Shown in pieces: positions 17,669-27,089 of a stretch of DNA of 55,422 bases. The DNA is from an uncultured Dorea sp. (GTDB lineage: Bacteria; Bacillota; Clostridia; Lachnospirales; Lachnospiraceae): NCBI GenBank assembly GCA_910578495.1, contig CAJTRE010000009.1, forward strand, positions 22,489-77,910, given 5' to 3'. The notes below the pieces were generated by a model. The model was given only the letters and a program-made list of their open reading frames with translations. It searched no databases and had not been told where the DNA came from. Within the stretch, counting starts at the first letter, position 1. Each line of letters starts with the position of its first letter. Made by a program: the position numbers and the translations under genes.

Positions 17669-18904
17669 TTATATCAGAGGATATTTCTCTGTAAGACCTG
17701 CAACCAATCCTTTCACTTTTTCCACATTCGCTTCATCCTCAATTACAAGCGCAATCGCTTCCGCAATTACTTCCATATCCTCTTCTTTCATGCCGCGGGT
17801 TGTAACGGCAGGAGTTCCAAGTCGTACTCCACTTGTCTGAAATGGCGGTCTGGGATCGTTCGGAATCGCGTTCTTGTTACAGGTTATATGTGCGCTGTCC
17901 AGACGCTTTTCTAATTCTTTTCCGGTGACTTCTTTGTCACTGACATCCACCAGCATAAGGTGATTATCCGTTCCATTAGATACTAATTTAATTCCTTTGT
18001 CCATCAACCCTTTGGCAAGCACTTGTGCATTTACGACAATCTGTTTCTGGTATTCCTTAAACTCCGGTGACAACGCTTCCTTGAAGCAGACCGCTTTTCC
18101 TGCGATTACATGCTCTAAAGGACCGCCCTGCGTTCCCGGGAAAATTGCTTTGTCAAAATTAAACTTTTCATTTGCCGCTTCATTCCATAAGATCATACCG
18201 CCTCTTGGTCCACGAAGTGTTTTATGCGTTGTCGTCGTTACAACATCCGCATATGGAATCGGACTTGGATGTAAGCCTGCTGCCACAAGTCCCGCAATAT
18301 GCGCCATATCTACCATAAGATATGCCCCCGCTTCATCTGCAATCTCACGAAATTTCTTGAAATCAATAATTCTTGCATATGCACTTGCTCCAGCAATAAT
18401 AAGCTTCGGTTTCTCTCGAAGCGCAGTCTCTCGTACAACATCATAATCAATGACGCCATCCGCATTTACCCCATAAAATGACGTCTCGAAGTATTTTCCC
18501 GAAAGGTTCACCGGAGAACCATGCGTCAGATGTCCGCCATGATCCAGATTCATTCCGAGAATCTTATCCCCCGGATTTAGAATCGCAAAAAATGCCGCCA
18601 GATTCGCCTGTGCACCGGAATGTGGCTGTACGTTTACATAATCACATCCGAACAATTCTTTGGCTCTGTCTCTCGCAAGGTTTTCAACAACGTCTACACA
18701 CTGACAACCGCCGTAGTATCTCTTTGCCGGATAACCTTCTGCATACTTATTCGTCAATGGACTTCCCATTGCCGCCATAACAGCTTTACTTACCCAGTTC
18801 TCCGAAGCAATCAACTCGATATGAGAATTCTGACGCTCCATCTCATCTGTAATCGCCTGCGCAATTTCCGGATCTGCTCTTAAAATATCATCATATGAAT
18901 ACAT
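17669..18904 (-). CDS. glyA: serine hydroxymethyltransferase
   Basis: This 411-aa PLP enzyme interconverts serine and glycine with tetrahydrofolate, supplying one-carbon units. The PLP lysine is K228 in TTTTHKTLRGPRGG. The conserved YAEGYPAKRYYGG and HSGAQAN motifs are present. The start MYSYDDILRADPEI has GGAGGGA upstream. It is transcribed divergently from the cobalamin-riboswitch operon. Confidence 0.97.
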   Translation of the reverse strand: MYSYDDILRADPEIAQAITDEMERQNSHIELIASENWVSKAVMAAMGSPLTNKYAEGYPAKRYYGGCQCVDVVENLARDRAKELFGCDYVNVQPHSGAQANLAAFFAILNPGDKILGMNLDHGGHLTHGSPVNLSGKYFETSFYGVNADGVIDYDVVRETALREKPKLIIAGASAYARIIDFKKFREIADEAGAYLMVDMAHIAGLVAAGLHPSPIPYADVVTTTTHKTLRGPRGGMILWNEAANEKFNFDKAIFPGTQGGPLEHVIAGKAVCFKEALSPEFKEYQKQIVVNAQVLAKGLMDKGIKLVSNGTDNHLMLVDVSDKEVTGKELEKRLDSAHITCNKNAIPNDPRPPFQTSGVRLGTPAVTTRGMKEEDMEVIAEAIALVIEDEANVEKVKGLVAGLTEKYPLI

Positions 18905-19030
18905 ACCTGTCCCTCCTTTTTCTCGGACTCATCTCTTAGACAAACTGTTCCTCTGTCTATAGCTTATCTTATTTTATCTGTTTATTCAATAGTTAAACTT
19001 TATAGACATAGATATATAACTGTGATACAT

Positions 19031-19036
19031 TATAAT
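19031..19036 (+). promoter_or_regulatory. -10 box of the cobalamin-riboswitch transcript
   Basis: TATAAT lies 7 nt before the riboswitch P1 stem. A weak -35 (TAGATA) is 16 nt upstream. Confidence 0.55.
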
Positions 19037-19042
19037 AGTGAG

Positions 19043-19130
19043 CACATATGCAGTGGGAATCAGGTGCAAATCCTGAACGATGAGGTCACTGTGAGGAATT
19101 ATATCCGTAGTCAGATTACCTGCTATGTGT
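19043..19130 (+). promoter_or_regulatory. cobalamin (B12) riboswitch
   Basis: The core follows the cobalamin riboswitch consensus in order: GTGGGAA, GGTGCAAATCCTGAACGA, a GGTCACTGTGAGG stretch and the B12-box-like GTCAGATTACCTGC. The 5' CACATATGCAG pairs with the 3' CTGCTATGTG as P1. The aptamer is short (about 88 nt), so it is a compact variant without large peripheral arms. It is followed by an intrinsic terminator before a DUF4430/ECF operon, which suggests transcriptional attenuation when B12 is plentiful. Confidence 0.85.
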
Positions 19131-19225
19131 AGAATGGGGCTTCCATCCAAAGCGAAACATTCTATCTATCCAAGGAATATCCGTAAATTGAAATATATTT
19201 GCGGTACGATTCAAGATATGATGTT

Positions 19226-19262
19226 AAATCCGTTTGGAATATCACCCATACGGATTTTTTTA
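19226..19262 (+). terminator. intrinsic terminator of the cobalamin riboswitch
   Basis: AAATCCGT (19226-19233) pairs with ACGGATTT (19250-19257) and is followed by a U run. It lies about 100 nt after the aptamer and 78 nt before the first gene, fitting an expression-platform terminator. Confidence 0.75.
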
Positions 19263-19339
19263 TGATATAGGAAACTTCGTTTCCATATTATAAAAAGCTT
19301 CCAAACAAGCCTACAAATAAAACGAAAGAGGTAAACATC

Positions 19340-19741
19340 ATGGAAAAGAAACAAAACAAGAAACTATTAATCGCCATTGTGGCAGTCATAATTGCTGCCG
19401 TCGCTATGTTTGGCATCTACAAGACGCTGATGCCAAAAGCAAAAGCCGGTGAAAAGGAAATCACCGTTGTCGTTGTGCATGGCGATAAAACCGAGAAAAA
19501 ATTTAACTATTCAACAGACGAAGAATATCTGGCTAACGTCCTGACCGACAACAAGCTGGCTGAAGGTGATGATGGTGAATATGGTCTGTTTATTACCACC
19601 GTAGACGGCGAGACTGCTGATGATTCCAAGGAACAGTGGTGGTGCATTACAGAAGGCGGAGAAGCAGTAACAACTTCTGCCAGCGAACTTGTCATTGAGG
19701 ACGGCGACCAATTCGAGCTGACGTTGACCGAAGGGTACTAA
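19340..19741 (+). CDS. DUF4430-domain membrane-anchored protein, probably B12-related
   Basis: This 133-aa protein has a basic start, one transmembrane helix (about 9-27) and an extracytoplasmic DUF4430 domain (about 38-133). That domain ends in the typical EQWWCITEGGEAV and DGDQFELTLTE segments. DUF4430 resembles the C-terminal domain of eukaryotic transcobalamin and often occurs in B12 or cobamide capture contexts. The upstream cobalamin riboswitch and downstream ECF S-component 4 nt away support a surface corrinoid-binding role. Ligand binding itself is inferred. Confidence 0.82.
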   Translation: MEKKQNKKLLIAIVAVIIAAVAMFGIYKTLMPKAKAGEKEITVVVVHGDKTEKKFNYSTDEEYLANVLTDNKLAEGDDGEYGLFITTVDGETADDSKEQWWCITEGGEAVTTSASELVIEDGDQFELTLTEGY

Positions 19742-19744
19742 AAT

Positions 19745-20293
19745 ATGGAACATACAGAATATAAAAATCGCATAATTACCACAAAAGAACTGGTCATACT
19801 GGCGTTTCTCGGAGCTATCCTTCTGGTGAGCCAGATTGCGTTAGCGCCACTCCCCAATATCGAGATCATCTCGCTCCTTATCTATATTTACACACAGATT
19901 TATGGAAAAAAGGTCTTTCTGCCTATCTATACCTTTGCTTTTTTAGAAGGCTGTGTCTATGGCTTCGGCGCATGGTGGTTTGGTTATCTGTATGTGTGGA
20001 GTATTCTGGCAATCATCGTGCTCCTTTTCAAAGACGAAACCTTAAAAGAATCCTTGCCGTTTAGCTGCGTCATCCTGGGCGCTTACGGATTATCCTACGG
20101 TTTTCTCTTTGCAATTCCATACTTTATTGTATTGGGCACAAAAAGCGGTATGGCTTACTGGGTATCCGGGATTCCATTTGATCTTGTGCATGCCGCTGGA
20201 AATGTTGCGGTAACATTGATTCTGTACAAACCTCTGAGACATCTGATCGAGAAACTGAACCGCAGTATTTGTAACTATTCGGCCATGCGCTGA
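19745..20293 (+). CDS. ECF transporter S-component, likely cobalamin-specific
   Basis: This 182-aa integral membrane protein has about six helices, as in energy-coupling-factor substrate-binding components. It starts after a 3-nt gap from the DUF4430 gene, so the pair is one operon under the cobalamin riboswitch. No EcfA/A'/T genes are nearby, so it would use the shared group II ECF module encoded elsewhere. B12 specificity is inferred from the riboswitch and partner, in analogy to CbrT of Lactobacillus. Confidence 0.82.
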   Translation: MEHTEYKNRIITTKELVILAFLGAILLVSQIALAPLPNIEIISLLIYIYTQIYGKKVFLPIYTFAFLEGCVYGFGAWWFGYLYVWSILAIIVLLFKDETLKESLPFSCVILGAYGLSYGFLFAIPYFIVLGTKSGMAYWVSGIPFDLVHAAGNVAVTLILYKPLRHLIEKLNRSICNYSAMR

Positions 20294-20300
20294 TATAGCA

Positions 20301-20334
20301 GACAGGATGTGCAAGCTTGCCTGCACATCCTGTC
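20301..20334. terminator. hairpin between convergent genes
   Basis: A perfect 13-bp stem, GACAGGATGTGCA (20301-20313) with TGCACATCCTGTC (20322-20334), has an 8-nt loop. It lies between the convergent ECF and ABC permease genes and probably ends both transcripts. The T tract is weak on both sides. Confidence 0.65.
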
Positions 20335-20338
20335 ATAT

Positions 20339-22915
20339 TTATCTTCTTTCTCCGTCACCAAGATTCTCGACAATGTTTCTGTCGGAAAGTTTCTTAAGCG
20401 GTATATACAGTGTCACCAGGGACACACCGAGGAAAACGGTAACTGCGATAAGAAGCGCCATCAAAAATAATCTGACCTCCTCCGGATTATCTGCCAGCGA
20501 CCGGAATAACATATGAATACTGTCATAAGGATCTTGTTTTCTTAAACGTATTAAAAATTCTCCCGTCACAATCGCAAAGGATAATAAAATGACCGTTCCG
20601 CCCTCAGATAAATTTTCCGCCAAGTATCTCGACTTCAACATGACTCTGTCCATACCAAGGGCACGAAGCACGCCGATTCGTTTTCCTTCATTTTTCAAAT
20701 ATGCCTGATTACCATGATACATCAGCAGCATATACACAAGCCACACTGCCGTCAAAACAAACAAATATTGCGTTCCGTCAAATAATGACTTCTCTGCAAT
20801 GCCCCGCATGGCGCCGGCATCGTCTGTGAGATTTGCTCCTTTCCCCAACACTTCAAAATACCCTTCGATTTCTTCCCCTATACCGTCAGTATCCATTGTT
20901 TCATCCAGATTCATTTTGACAGCTGTGTACCGCATTTCATCAAAACCACAGAGAAGCTTCAAAAATTTCTCACTCACCGCTGCCACCTTGATATCTGATG
21001 ATAAATCAGTGTCCAAACTTGTAATCACTGCTCCTACTCTGATTTCTTTTTCACCCCAGGGCGTACTGATTTTCACCATGTCTCCGGGAGCAATTGCATT
21101 TTCACCCATCTCGTATGTATAGACCTTCTTGCTCTCGTCCATTTCCGCATCGATATACACCGGTTCTTTCCCGATGCCCAGATCCCGGATCTGGTACGGT
21201 GGAAGAAACAATACACATTCCTCCCCCTCAATAAACGCCTCTCTGTCAAACGTTCCCAAATCCGCCGCTTTCTCATAATAGGACAGCCGTTCACCGTCCT
21301 GCGGGCCTAATCCCCGTAATTCCCACATGGTAAAATAATCGCCCTCTTTATCCACCGGAACTCGAAGATTTTTCTGAGTGTATTTGCGGTGCACACGCAC
21401 ATACTCGCTGTTTTTAAATGCAGGCGCAGAAATCCGAATCTCTTGTGCCACTATGTCCTGAATCATTGTATCGGAATTAATAAAAAACTCTTTTTCTACA
21501 CTTTTCACTCCATTTATTTTTTCAATCTCTTCAATTTGTTTCTCTGTCAATCCTTCCGCTGGAGCATCCGCCTTATAGTGATAAGCATATTCTATTGCTC
21601 CCATCCAAAACTCATACTCATTTTTCGCCTCAATAAACAACTGAAGGCAAATAGCAGATACTGCCATGACTATAACAGAAATTGCAAACCGACTGACATA
21701 GATTTTATTGTAAAAGATTCTTTTCCGCTTCATGCAAGTGAAAAATGTCAGCTTCTCCGCCCTTTTTAATTGCGGCGGAGCGCTGCAGTCTAAAAGTCCG
21801 CTGTCAGACTTAAAAGTCGTACGTATCTGCGAGCCGATCGCCGTCAATGCCACCGCCAGATTACACACAAAATAAATAACCGTAACGCAGACGATGTATT
21901 CCAATATATACTCTGTCTGAATTTCCAAATGGATTGGCATCTTCACAATTATATGTACTACGTAAAAAGCTGCGCCTGTCACAAACGCACTTAATAGAAC
22001 TCCTGCCAAAAACGCCATTCCCCACAAGAACACACTTTCCCACAATACCAGTTGTATTACCTCTCCTGCGTCTGCTCCCATCCCTCGCAGTACCGTCAAA
22101 CTGTATCTCCGGGATTTCAATGTCAACATCATCAGATAGCCGACTAGAAGCGTGGCAACCAATACAATGAAAAATACAAACTTCCCGTCTTGAAAGAATG
22201 CATCTATGGCGCTTACATCCAACGGATACGCCTTTTCATTATAGACAGCCGTTCCCTCTCCCAGTATTTCCAGATACTCTTGTATCCGATTTATCTCTTT
22301 TAAATTGTCATTCTTGATAAAAAAATATGTTTCTCCCTGTATCGTTTTATCCATTCCCAAAATCACACTTGGAAGCTCATGTTTTTCTGTCTGCCATTCT
22401 CGCCCCCACGATTTAACGATGGCTGATAAAGTATAAGCTTTTTTTTCTCCATTTTCTTCCAAGCCAATTTCTATCTTATCGCCGACTTTTACCTGCTCCG
22501 GCAAATGACCGACCGCCGATTCGGAAAGTGCGATCTCTGTACTATCCGCCGGAAAATGTCCCTCCACCATCCGTATCCTGCCAAGAGACTGTGCTGTCCG
22601 GTCTACCGCTCCCATCACGCCAAGCGGTTCCCCGTTATGCCTGACGCTCCCCAGCATCACAATCTTTCCTATCTGTTTCGTAGATTCCTGTTCACTCAAA
22701 ATCTGCTCCGTTCCGTCTCCCGCTCCGAATACCGCACATGTCCACTCCCCATAAGTGTCGTAACGAAGGCTCTCCCGAGAGCGATAGAAGCTTTCCTGAA
22801 ACAGAATCGTCATAATTCCACACATATAAATAAGTGTCAGCATAATAACACTGATACGCAGTTCCCTCTTTCGCCCCTTAAAACTTTGCAACACAATCTT
22901 CCTCATAACATTCAC
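20339..22915 (-). CDS. FtsX/MacB-type ABC transporter permease
   Basis: This 858-aa permease has an N-terminal helix (about 20-42), a large extracytoplasmic MacB_PCD-like domain, then two FtsX blocks of three to four helices (about 245-370 and 700-850). It resembles permeases for peptide or lipoprotein export and antimicrobial-peptide resistance. Its start overlaps the stop of the upstream ATPase by 4 nt (ATGA type), so they form one transporter. It is the last gene of the long minus-strand series that begins with the secreted Cys-rich peptide at 30494. Confidence 0.88.
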   Translation of the reverse strand: MNVMRKIVLQSFKGRKRELRISVIMLTLIYMCGIMTILFQESFYRSRESLRYDTYGEWTCAVFGAGDGTEQILSEQESTKQIGKIVMLGSVRHNGEPLGVMGAVDRTAQSLGRIRMVEGHFPADSTEIALSESAVGHLPEQVKVGDKIEIGLEENGEKKAYTLSAIVKSWGREWQTEKHELPSVILGMDKTIQGETYFFIKNDNLKEINRIQEYLEILGEGTAVYNEKAYPLDVSAIDAFFQDGKFVFFIVLVATLLVGYLMMLTLKSRRYSLTVLRGMGADAGEVIQLVLWESVFLWGMAFLAGVLLSAFVTGAAFYVVHIIVKMPIHLEIQTEYILEYIVCVTVIYFVCNLAVALTAIGSQIRTTFKSDSGLLDCSAPPQLKRAEKLTFFTCMKRKRIFYNKIYVSRFAISVIVMAVSAICLQLFIEAKNEYEFWMGAIEYAYHYKADAPAEGLTEKQIEEIEKINGVKSVEKEFFINSDTMIQDIVAQEIRISAPAFKNSEYVRVHRKYTQKNLRVPVDKEGDYFTMWELRGLGPQDGERLSYYEKAADLGTFDREAFIEGEECVLFLPPYQIRDLGIGKEPVYIDAEMDESKKVYTYEMGENAIAPGDMVKISTPWGEKEIRVGAVITSLDTDLSSDIKVAAVSEKFLKLLCGFDEMRYTAVKMNLDETMDTDGIGEEIEGYFEVLGKGANLTDDAGAMRGIAEKSLFDGTQYLFVLTAVWLVYMLLMYHGNQAYLKNEGKRIGVLRALGMDRVMLKSRYLAENLSEGGTVILLSFAIVTGEFLIRLRKQDPYDSIHMLFRSLADNPEEVRLFLMALLIAVTVFLGVSLVTLYIPLKKLSDRNIVENLGDGERR

Positions 22916-23589
22916 ACTCCTTTTCTCACAACCATGCCATCTCGAATCTCAATGACTCTGTCAGCAGTCTGTGCAATCTCCATGTCGTGAGTTACGAGCA
23001 AGATTGTCTGTCCCCACTCCTCCTTCATCATTTTCAACAGTCCAAGAACATCTTTCCCTGACTGTTGGTCTAAGTTACCTGTCGGTTCGTCTGCAAAAAC
23101 AATATCCGGCCGCGCCGCCAGCGCGCGGGCAATTGCAACTCTCTGCTGTTCTCCGCCAGATAACTGACTCGGAAACTTAAGACGGAGTTCATAAATACCA
23201 AGCTTTTCCATTAAGCTCTGGATGTAACCTGTATCTGATTTCACATGATTTAAGTAAAGAGGCATCCGAATATTTTCTTCCACACAAAATTCTGGGAGCA
23301 GGTTATAGGACTGAAATACAAACCCCATTTTCTCACGCCGCATAACCGACAGCCTTGTATCTTTCATCTTATGTATATCTTCTCCGCCGATTTCTACCGT
23401 ACCTTTCGTCGGCTTGTCAAAGCCGCTAAGAAGATGAAGCAGGGTGGATTTACCGGAACCGCTCTTTCCAATAATCGCATAAAAATATCCCTTTTCAATC
23501 TCCAAGCTTATGTCCTTTACAGCTTCTACTTTCACCTCCCCTGTGTCATAGATTTTCTGTAAGTTTTTTGCCGATAAAATCACTCCCAT
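22912..23589 (-). CDS. ABC transporter ATPase of the MacB/LolD type
   Basis: The 225-aa ATPase has Walker A GKSGSGKST, signature LSGGEQQR and Walker B VFADEPTGNLD, followed by the switch histidine in LLVTHD. It belongs to the group that works with FtsX-like permeases and overlaps its partner (20339-22915) by 4 nt. The substrate is unknown; context suggests antimicrobial or signal peptides. Confidence 0.93.
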   Translation of the reverse strand: MGVILSAKNLQKIYDTGEVKVEAVKDISLEIEKGYFYAIIGKSGSGKSTLLHLLSGFDKPTKGTVEIGGEDIHKMKDTRLSVMRREKMGFVFQSYNLLPEFCVEENIRMPLYLNHVKSDTGYIQSLMEKLGIYELRLKFPSQLSGGEQQRVAIARALAARPDIVFADEPTGNLDQQSGKDVLGLLKMMKEEWGQTILLVTHDMEIAQTADRVIEIRDGMVVRKGV

Positions 23590-23645
23590 AGCTACGCTCC
23601 TTTCCTTTTTCTTATTAATTTATTTATATTTTTTCTTTACCCTCA

Positions 23646-25586
23646 TCACATCGCACCACTTTCTTTCACAAAAACTTTTTTATACGTGTTATATGTTCCA
23701 AGCATAAAACATACATGAATAAAAATATAAATAAATAGTGTAATCATAACGCTTTCTAATAAAATAAATCGGTTTGTCAAAAAATAAAACTTATATTTTA
23801 TCTGTAAGACAAGCATTATATATGTAATTTCTATAAAAGGAATAATAGCAGGAAACATAAAATTTAGTAAAATTTCTAATTTAATTTCCTTTTTCCACTC
23901 TTTCCACCCAACACCTATAGCAGACAAAATTTTATAATCTGTAATGCTTTGTTTCATTCCTAAATATTGTTGAAAAGCGAGTATCGAACCTACCAAAATT
24001 AATATACAAATACTAAAATAGATTCCACCAAAAGCTATCATAGTAAACCCTGCCATTGAATTTCTTTCACTCCACGATTTAACAACCACACCATAAAACA
24101 ATGATCCATTTCCTTGATGTGCATTATTTGATATTTCCTGTTTTCCACTCTTCCATTTATAATTAATATACTTTGATAATTCCTCTTTAAAGGTTGGTGC
24201 CACATTTCCTTGGGCTGTAATAATCAATCTCGTTTCCACCGGATTCATATATTCCTTAAACTTATCCGGAACAATAATTGCATATCCATTTCTACCAGCC
24301 GCCTGTGCTTGTTCCATTGCCTCACTAAAGATTAGTTTTGATGAAGTTTTCAATTTCCATTTTCCAATTTGAATACCAGGGTTCGCTTCTATGTTTTTAT
24401 CAATTTCATCTAAGTATCTTCTTTCTTCGCAATGTACTATAAACTGGTTATCCTCTATTGTCTTTTCGTCCAACCCAATTTGTCTTCTCAGATAGTTATA
24501 ATCACTCAAACATAAAATAGAAACGCCCCTAATATGTTCATTTGTGTAAAGATAATATGTACGTTTATCTTGCATTTTAATATTTGAAGCCACATATGTT
24601 TCTATTTCTTTCATGCTTTCTGTAGTAACCGCCGTATCAAATAATACTTCTATATCATATGGATAAAACGTCTCTAAATTTATGCGGTAAATATTCCCCA
24701 TTGCAATTGCTAATGACATAGTTGCTAAAGTTGCCATTATTAATAAAGAATTTACCGCATTTTTTCTTCCATTTTCCATAAACTTTTTTATACTATTCGC
24801 TCCAAAATATAAATTTCTGCTTTTCCACTTCTCAGTCAATGTCTTTGACAATATCATGACTTTGCATACATTATTGTAAAATAAATAAACACCTATAAAT
24901 AATAGTGAAACAGCTATTCCTAAGAACAAAAGTCTTTCTTCAGGATCCTCCATGCCATAAAATAATAATAGTGCAGAACAAAAGAAAAAAACAATTCCAC
25001 TAATTAAAGAAACAACGTGACCTTTTTCCCCTTTTCTATATCGTTTAAAAATGTACCTTTTTCTCATTACAGAAATCGTTCCAAATATACTTGCAATATA
25101 AAAACACAGATAACAAATAGATGTATATATTACAGCCAATGACGAAAACTGCAAGCTATATTTATGAGCATCAAATAATTGCAGCACTAATTTTGTCAAA
25201 GGAGCATTCAGCAAAACCCCACAGAATATCCCGAATACTAAGGCTAAAATATTCAATAGAAAATGCTCCATACAAATCATTAGAATAATATTCTTAGAGC
25301 TCATGCCCAACATGGAATATATCCTAAATTCTTTATCTCGTCTTTCTGTCATAGCCCTAACGGAATAGCGTACCACTAAAAATCCTATAAAAGATATGAA
25401 AATCGTAATTATAAAAATTATATTTGAAAAATATATTAAGTTTTCACTTAATGACAAAAATATTTTTGAAAAGCTAAGAGAAAAGAAGGCATACATTACA
25501 GCCGCCAGAAAGGTGAGTGTAATTAAATATAGACTATATTCCATTACATTTTTTCTAAAATTTTTAAATGCCAAAGCAATATACAT
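23646..25586 (-). CDS. BceB-like ABC transporter permease
   Basis: The 646-aa permease has about ten helices and a large extracytoplasmic domain (about 300-500) between the first and second FtsX blocks, the architecture of BceB-type antimicrobial-peptide detoxification and sensing transporters. Base composition is noticeably more AT-rich than the pair downstream, which suggests separate acquisition. It lies 12 nt after its ATPase. No BceRS-type two-component system is visible. Confidence 0.88.
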   Translation of the reverse strand: MYIALAFKNFRKNVMEYSLYLITLTFLAAVMYAFFSLSFSKIFLSLSENLIYFSNIIFIITIFISFIGFLVVRYSVRAMTERRDKEFRIYSMLGMSSKNIILMICMEHFLLNILALVFGIFCGVLLNAPLTKLVLQLFDAHKYSLQFSSLAVIYTSICYLCFYIASIFGTISVMRKRYIFKRYRKGEKGHVVSLISGIVFFFCSALLLFYGMEDPEERLLFLGIAVSLLFIGVYLFYNNVCKVMILSKTLTEKWKSRNLYFGANSIKKFMENGRKNAVNSLLIMATLATMSLAIAMGNIYRINLETFYPYDIEVLFDTAVTTESMKEIETYVASNIKMQDKRTYYLYTNEHIRGVSILCLSDYNYLRRQIGLDEKTIEDNQFIVHCEERRYLDEIDKNIEANPGIQIGKWKLKTSSKLIFSEAMEQAQAAGRNGYAIIVPDKFKEYMNPVETRLIITAQGNVAPTFKEELSKYINYKWKSGKQEISNNAHQGNGSLFYGVVVKSWSERNSMAGFTMIAFGGIYFSICILILVGSILAFQQYLGMKQSITDYKILSAIGVGWKEWKKEIKLEILLNFMFPAIIPFIEITYIMLVLQIKYKFYFLTNRFILLESVMITLFIYIFIHVCFMLGTYNTYKKVFVKESGAM

Positions 25587-25598
25587 AAATATCTCCTC

Positions 25599-26339
25599 TT
25601 ATATTTTTGCTATATTTTTTAGTATCTCATCCTGAAATTTGGTTTCATTTTGCTTGACTATCTCACTTTGAATTTTTCCATCTTTTATAAAAATTACTCT
25701 CTTTGTATGATAAGCCGCAGTAATATTATGTGTTGCCATCAGAATAGTTACATTTAAATTTCTATTTAATTCATCCAATAATTCTAGAAAACTCTGTGCA
25801 TTTTTACTATCCAGTGCCCCCGTAGGCTCGTCCGCAAAAATTATTTTAGGATTAGTCACCAATGCTCGTGCACACGCACATCTTTGTTTCTGACCACCTG
25901 AAATTTGGTTTGGATATTTTGATAATATCTCCGAAATGCCTAATTGGGCCGCTATTTGATTTACAATATTATCAATATCTTTTTTTCTTTCTTTTTTAAT
26001 AACTAAAGGCATTGATATATTCTCTTCAATAGTCAGTACATCTAAAAGATTATAGTCTTGAAATATAAATCCTATTTTATCTCTTCTAAGCATTTGAATG
26101 GTATGTGGATTATAAAAATCTACTTCTTTACCCTCAATCAATAATTTTCCAGAATCAGGCCTTATCATAGTAGAACAACAATTTAGCAATGTAGTTTTTC
26201 CAGAACCCGATTCCCCCATAATAGCTATAAACTCACCTTGTTTTATAGAAACACTTACGTCATCAATAGCTTTTACACAATCTTCTCCTTCAACAAAAAG
26301 TTTTTTTAAATTAATTGCTTCTAAAATCATTTCTCCCAT
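25599..26339 (-). CDS. BceA-like ABC transporter ATPase
   Basis: The 246-aa ATPase has Walker A GESGSGKTT, signature ISGGQKQR, Walker B IIFADEPTGALD and switch MATHN. It partners with the BceB-like permease that follows. A promoter (26397-26425) lies upstream, so the pair can be transcribed apart from the cassette upstream of it. The start could be at MILEAIN, three codons in. Confidence 0.92.
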   Translation of the reverse strand: MGEMILEAINLKKLFVEGEDCVKAIDDVSVSIKQGEFIAIMGESGSGKTTLLNCCSTMIRPDSGKLLIEGKEVDFYNPHTIQMLRRDKIGFIFQDYNLLDVLTIEENISMPLVIKKERKKDIDNIVNQIAAQLGISEILSKYPNQISGGQKQRCACARALVTNPKIIFADEPTGALDSKNAQSFLELLDELNRNLNVTILMATHNITAAYHTKRVIFIKDGKIQSEIVKQNETKFQDEILKNIAKI

Positions 26340-26396
26340 TACCTTTCTGTTCCTTCTGCATAAGATACGACACTCATTCCTATTGTTGTTAATTTG

Positions 26397-26425
26397 ATTA
26401 TATATACATATTTGTCAAAAATCAA
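26397..26425 (-). promoter_or_regulatory. promoter upstream of the BceAB-like pair
   Basis: On the minus strand TTGATT (26420-26425), a 17-nt spacer and TATAAT (26397-26402) lie about 55 nt before the ATPase start. Confidence 0.6.
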
Positions 26426-26426
26426 T

Positions 26427-27086
26427 TCATCCTTCAAGATAAAACCCAATATCAAAGATTTGTTCTTCAGGCAAATACGCTCTCGGAATATCTACCGCTC
26501 CCATAGCATGATATACCAAATATGCCGATACAATTAAAATTCCAATTCCTAAAACCGCTTGCCATGGTTTCTTATGAAAAAGACCCTTTAATAAATAATT
26601 CGCAATCCATGTGACAATAAAATAAATCAGTACGAAAAAGGCCAATTGATATAAATTTTTCTTTTGACTATCCAACTGAGATTTCATTGCCTGTTCTTCC
26701 AGCTCATTGCTGATTATTTCTACAACCATTGCTTCATCAAGCGGATATGCAAAATAATCTACAATATGTAATTCATATCCTTCATTCAATATTACAGCTG
26801 TTGTTTCATCTTGAGAAATCAACTGCACTTCACGAAAACGTACACGAATCTGTTCTCCCATTGCGTCTTTTTCTCGAACAACTTCCCATACTCCGGTCAT
26901 ACCATCGCTGTTTTCACATAAACACCTGGCAGGAAACGAAAGTCCTTGCAGCTTTCGTTCCTCTACCGGAGATAATACCGTCACTTCATTTCTCATTAAT
27001 TCTTGAATTCGAATAGAAATAACAGTACAAAACAATAACATTGCAAAAACCCAAAAACTAATCTGCGTCATTTTTTGTTTTTCCAT
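26427..27086 (-). CDS. membrane protein of the duplicated cassette (copy 1), function unknown
   Basis: The 219-aa protein has an N-terminal helix (about 8-28), an extracytoplasmic domain of about 115 residues (MTGVWEVVREKDAMGE, GYELHIVDYFAYPLDEA), two C-terminal helices (about 147-195) and a short tail. The middle domain looks beta-rich and could resemble a membrane-fusion barrel, but I cannot assign a family. A close paralogue is at 51024-51695, and both follow the MalG-like permease directly, which suggests an accessory part of that transporter. Confidence 0.75.
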   Translation of the reverse strand: MEKQKMTQISFWVFAMLLFCTVISIRIQELMRNEVTVLSPVEERKLQGLSFPARCLCENSDGMTGVWEVVREKDAMGEQIRVRFREVQLISQDETTAVILNEGYELHIVDYFAYPLDEAMVVEIISNELEEQAMKSQLDSQKKNLYQLAFFVLIYFIVTWIANYLLKGLFHKKPWQAVLGIGILIVSAYLVYHAMGAVDIPRAYLPEEQIFDIGFYLEG

Positions 27087-27089
27087 AGA

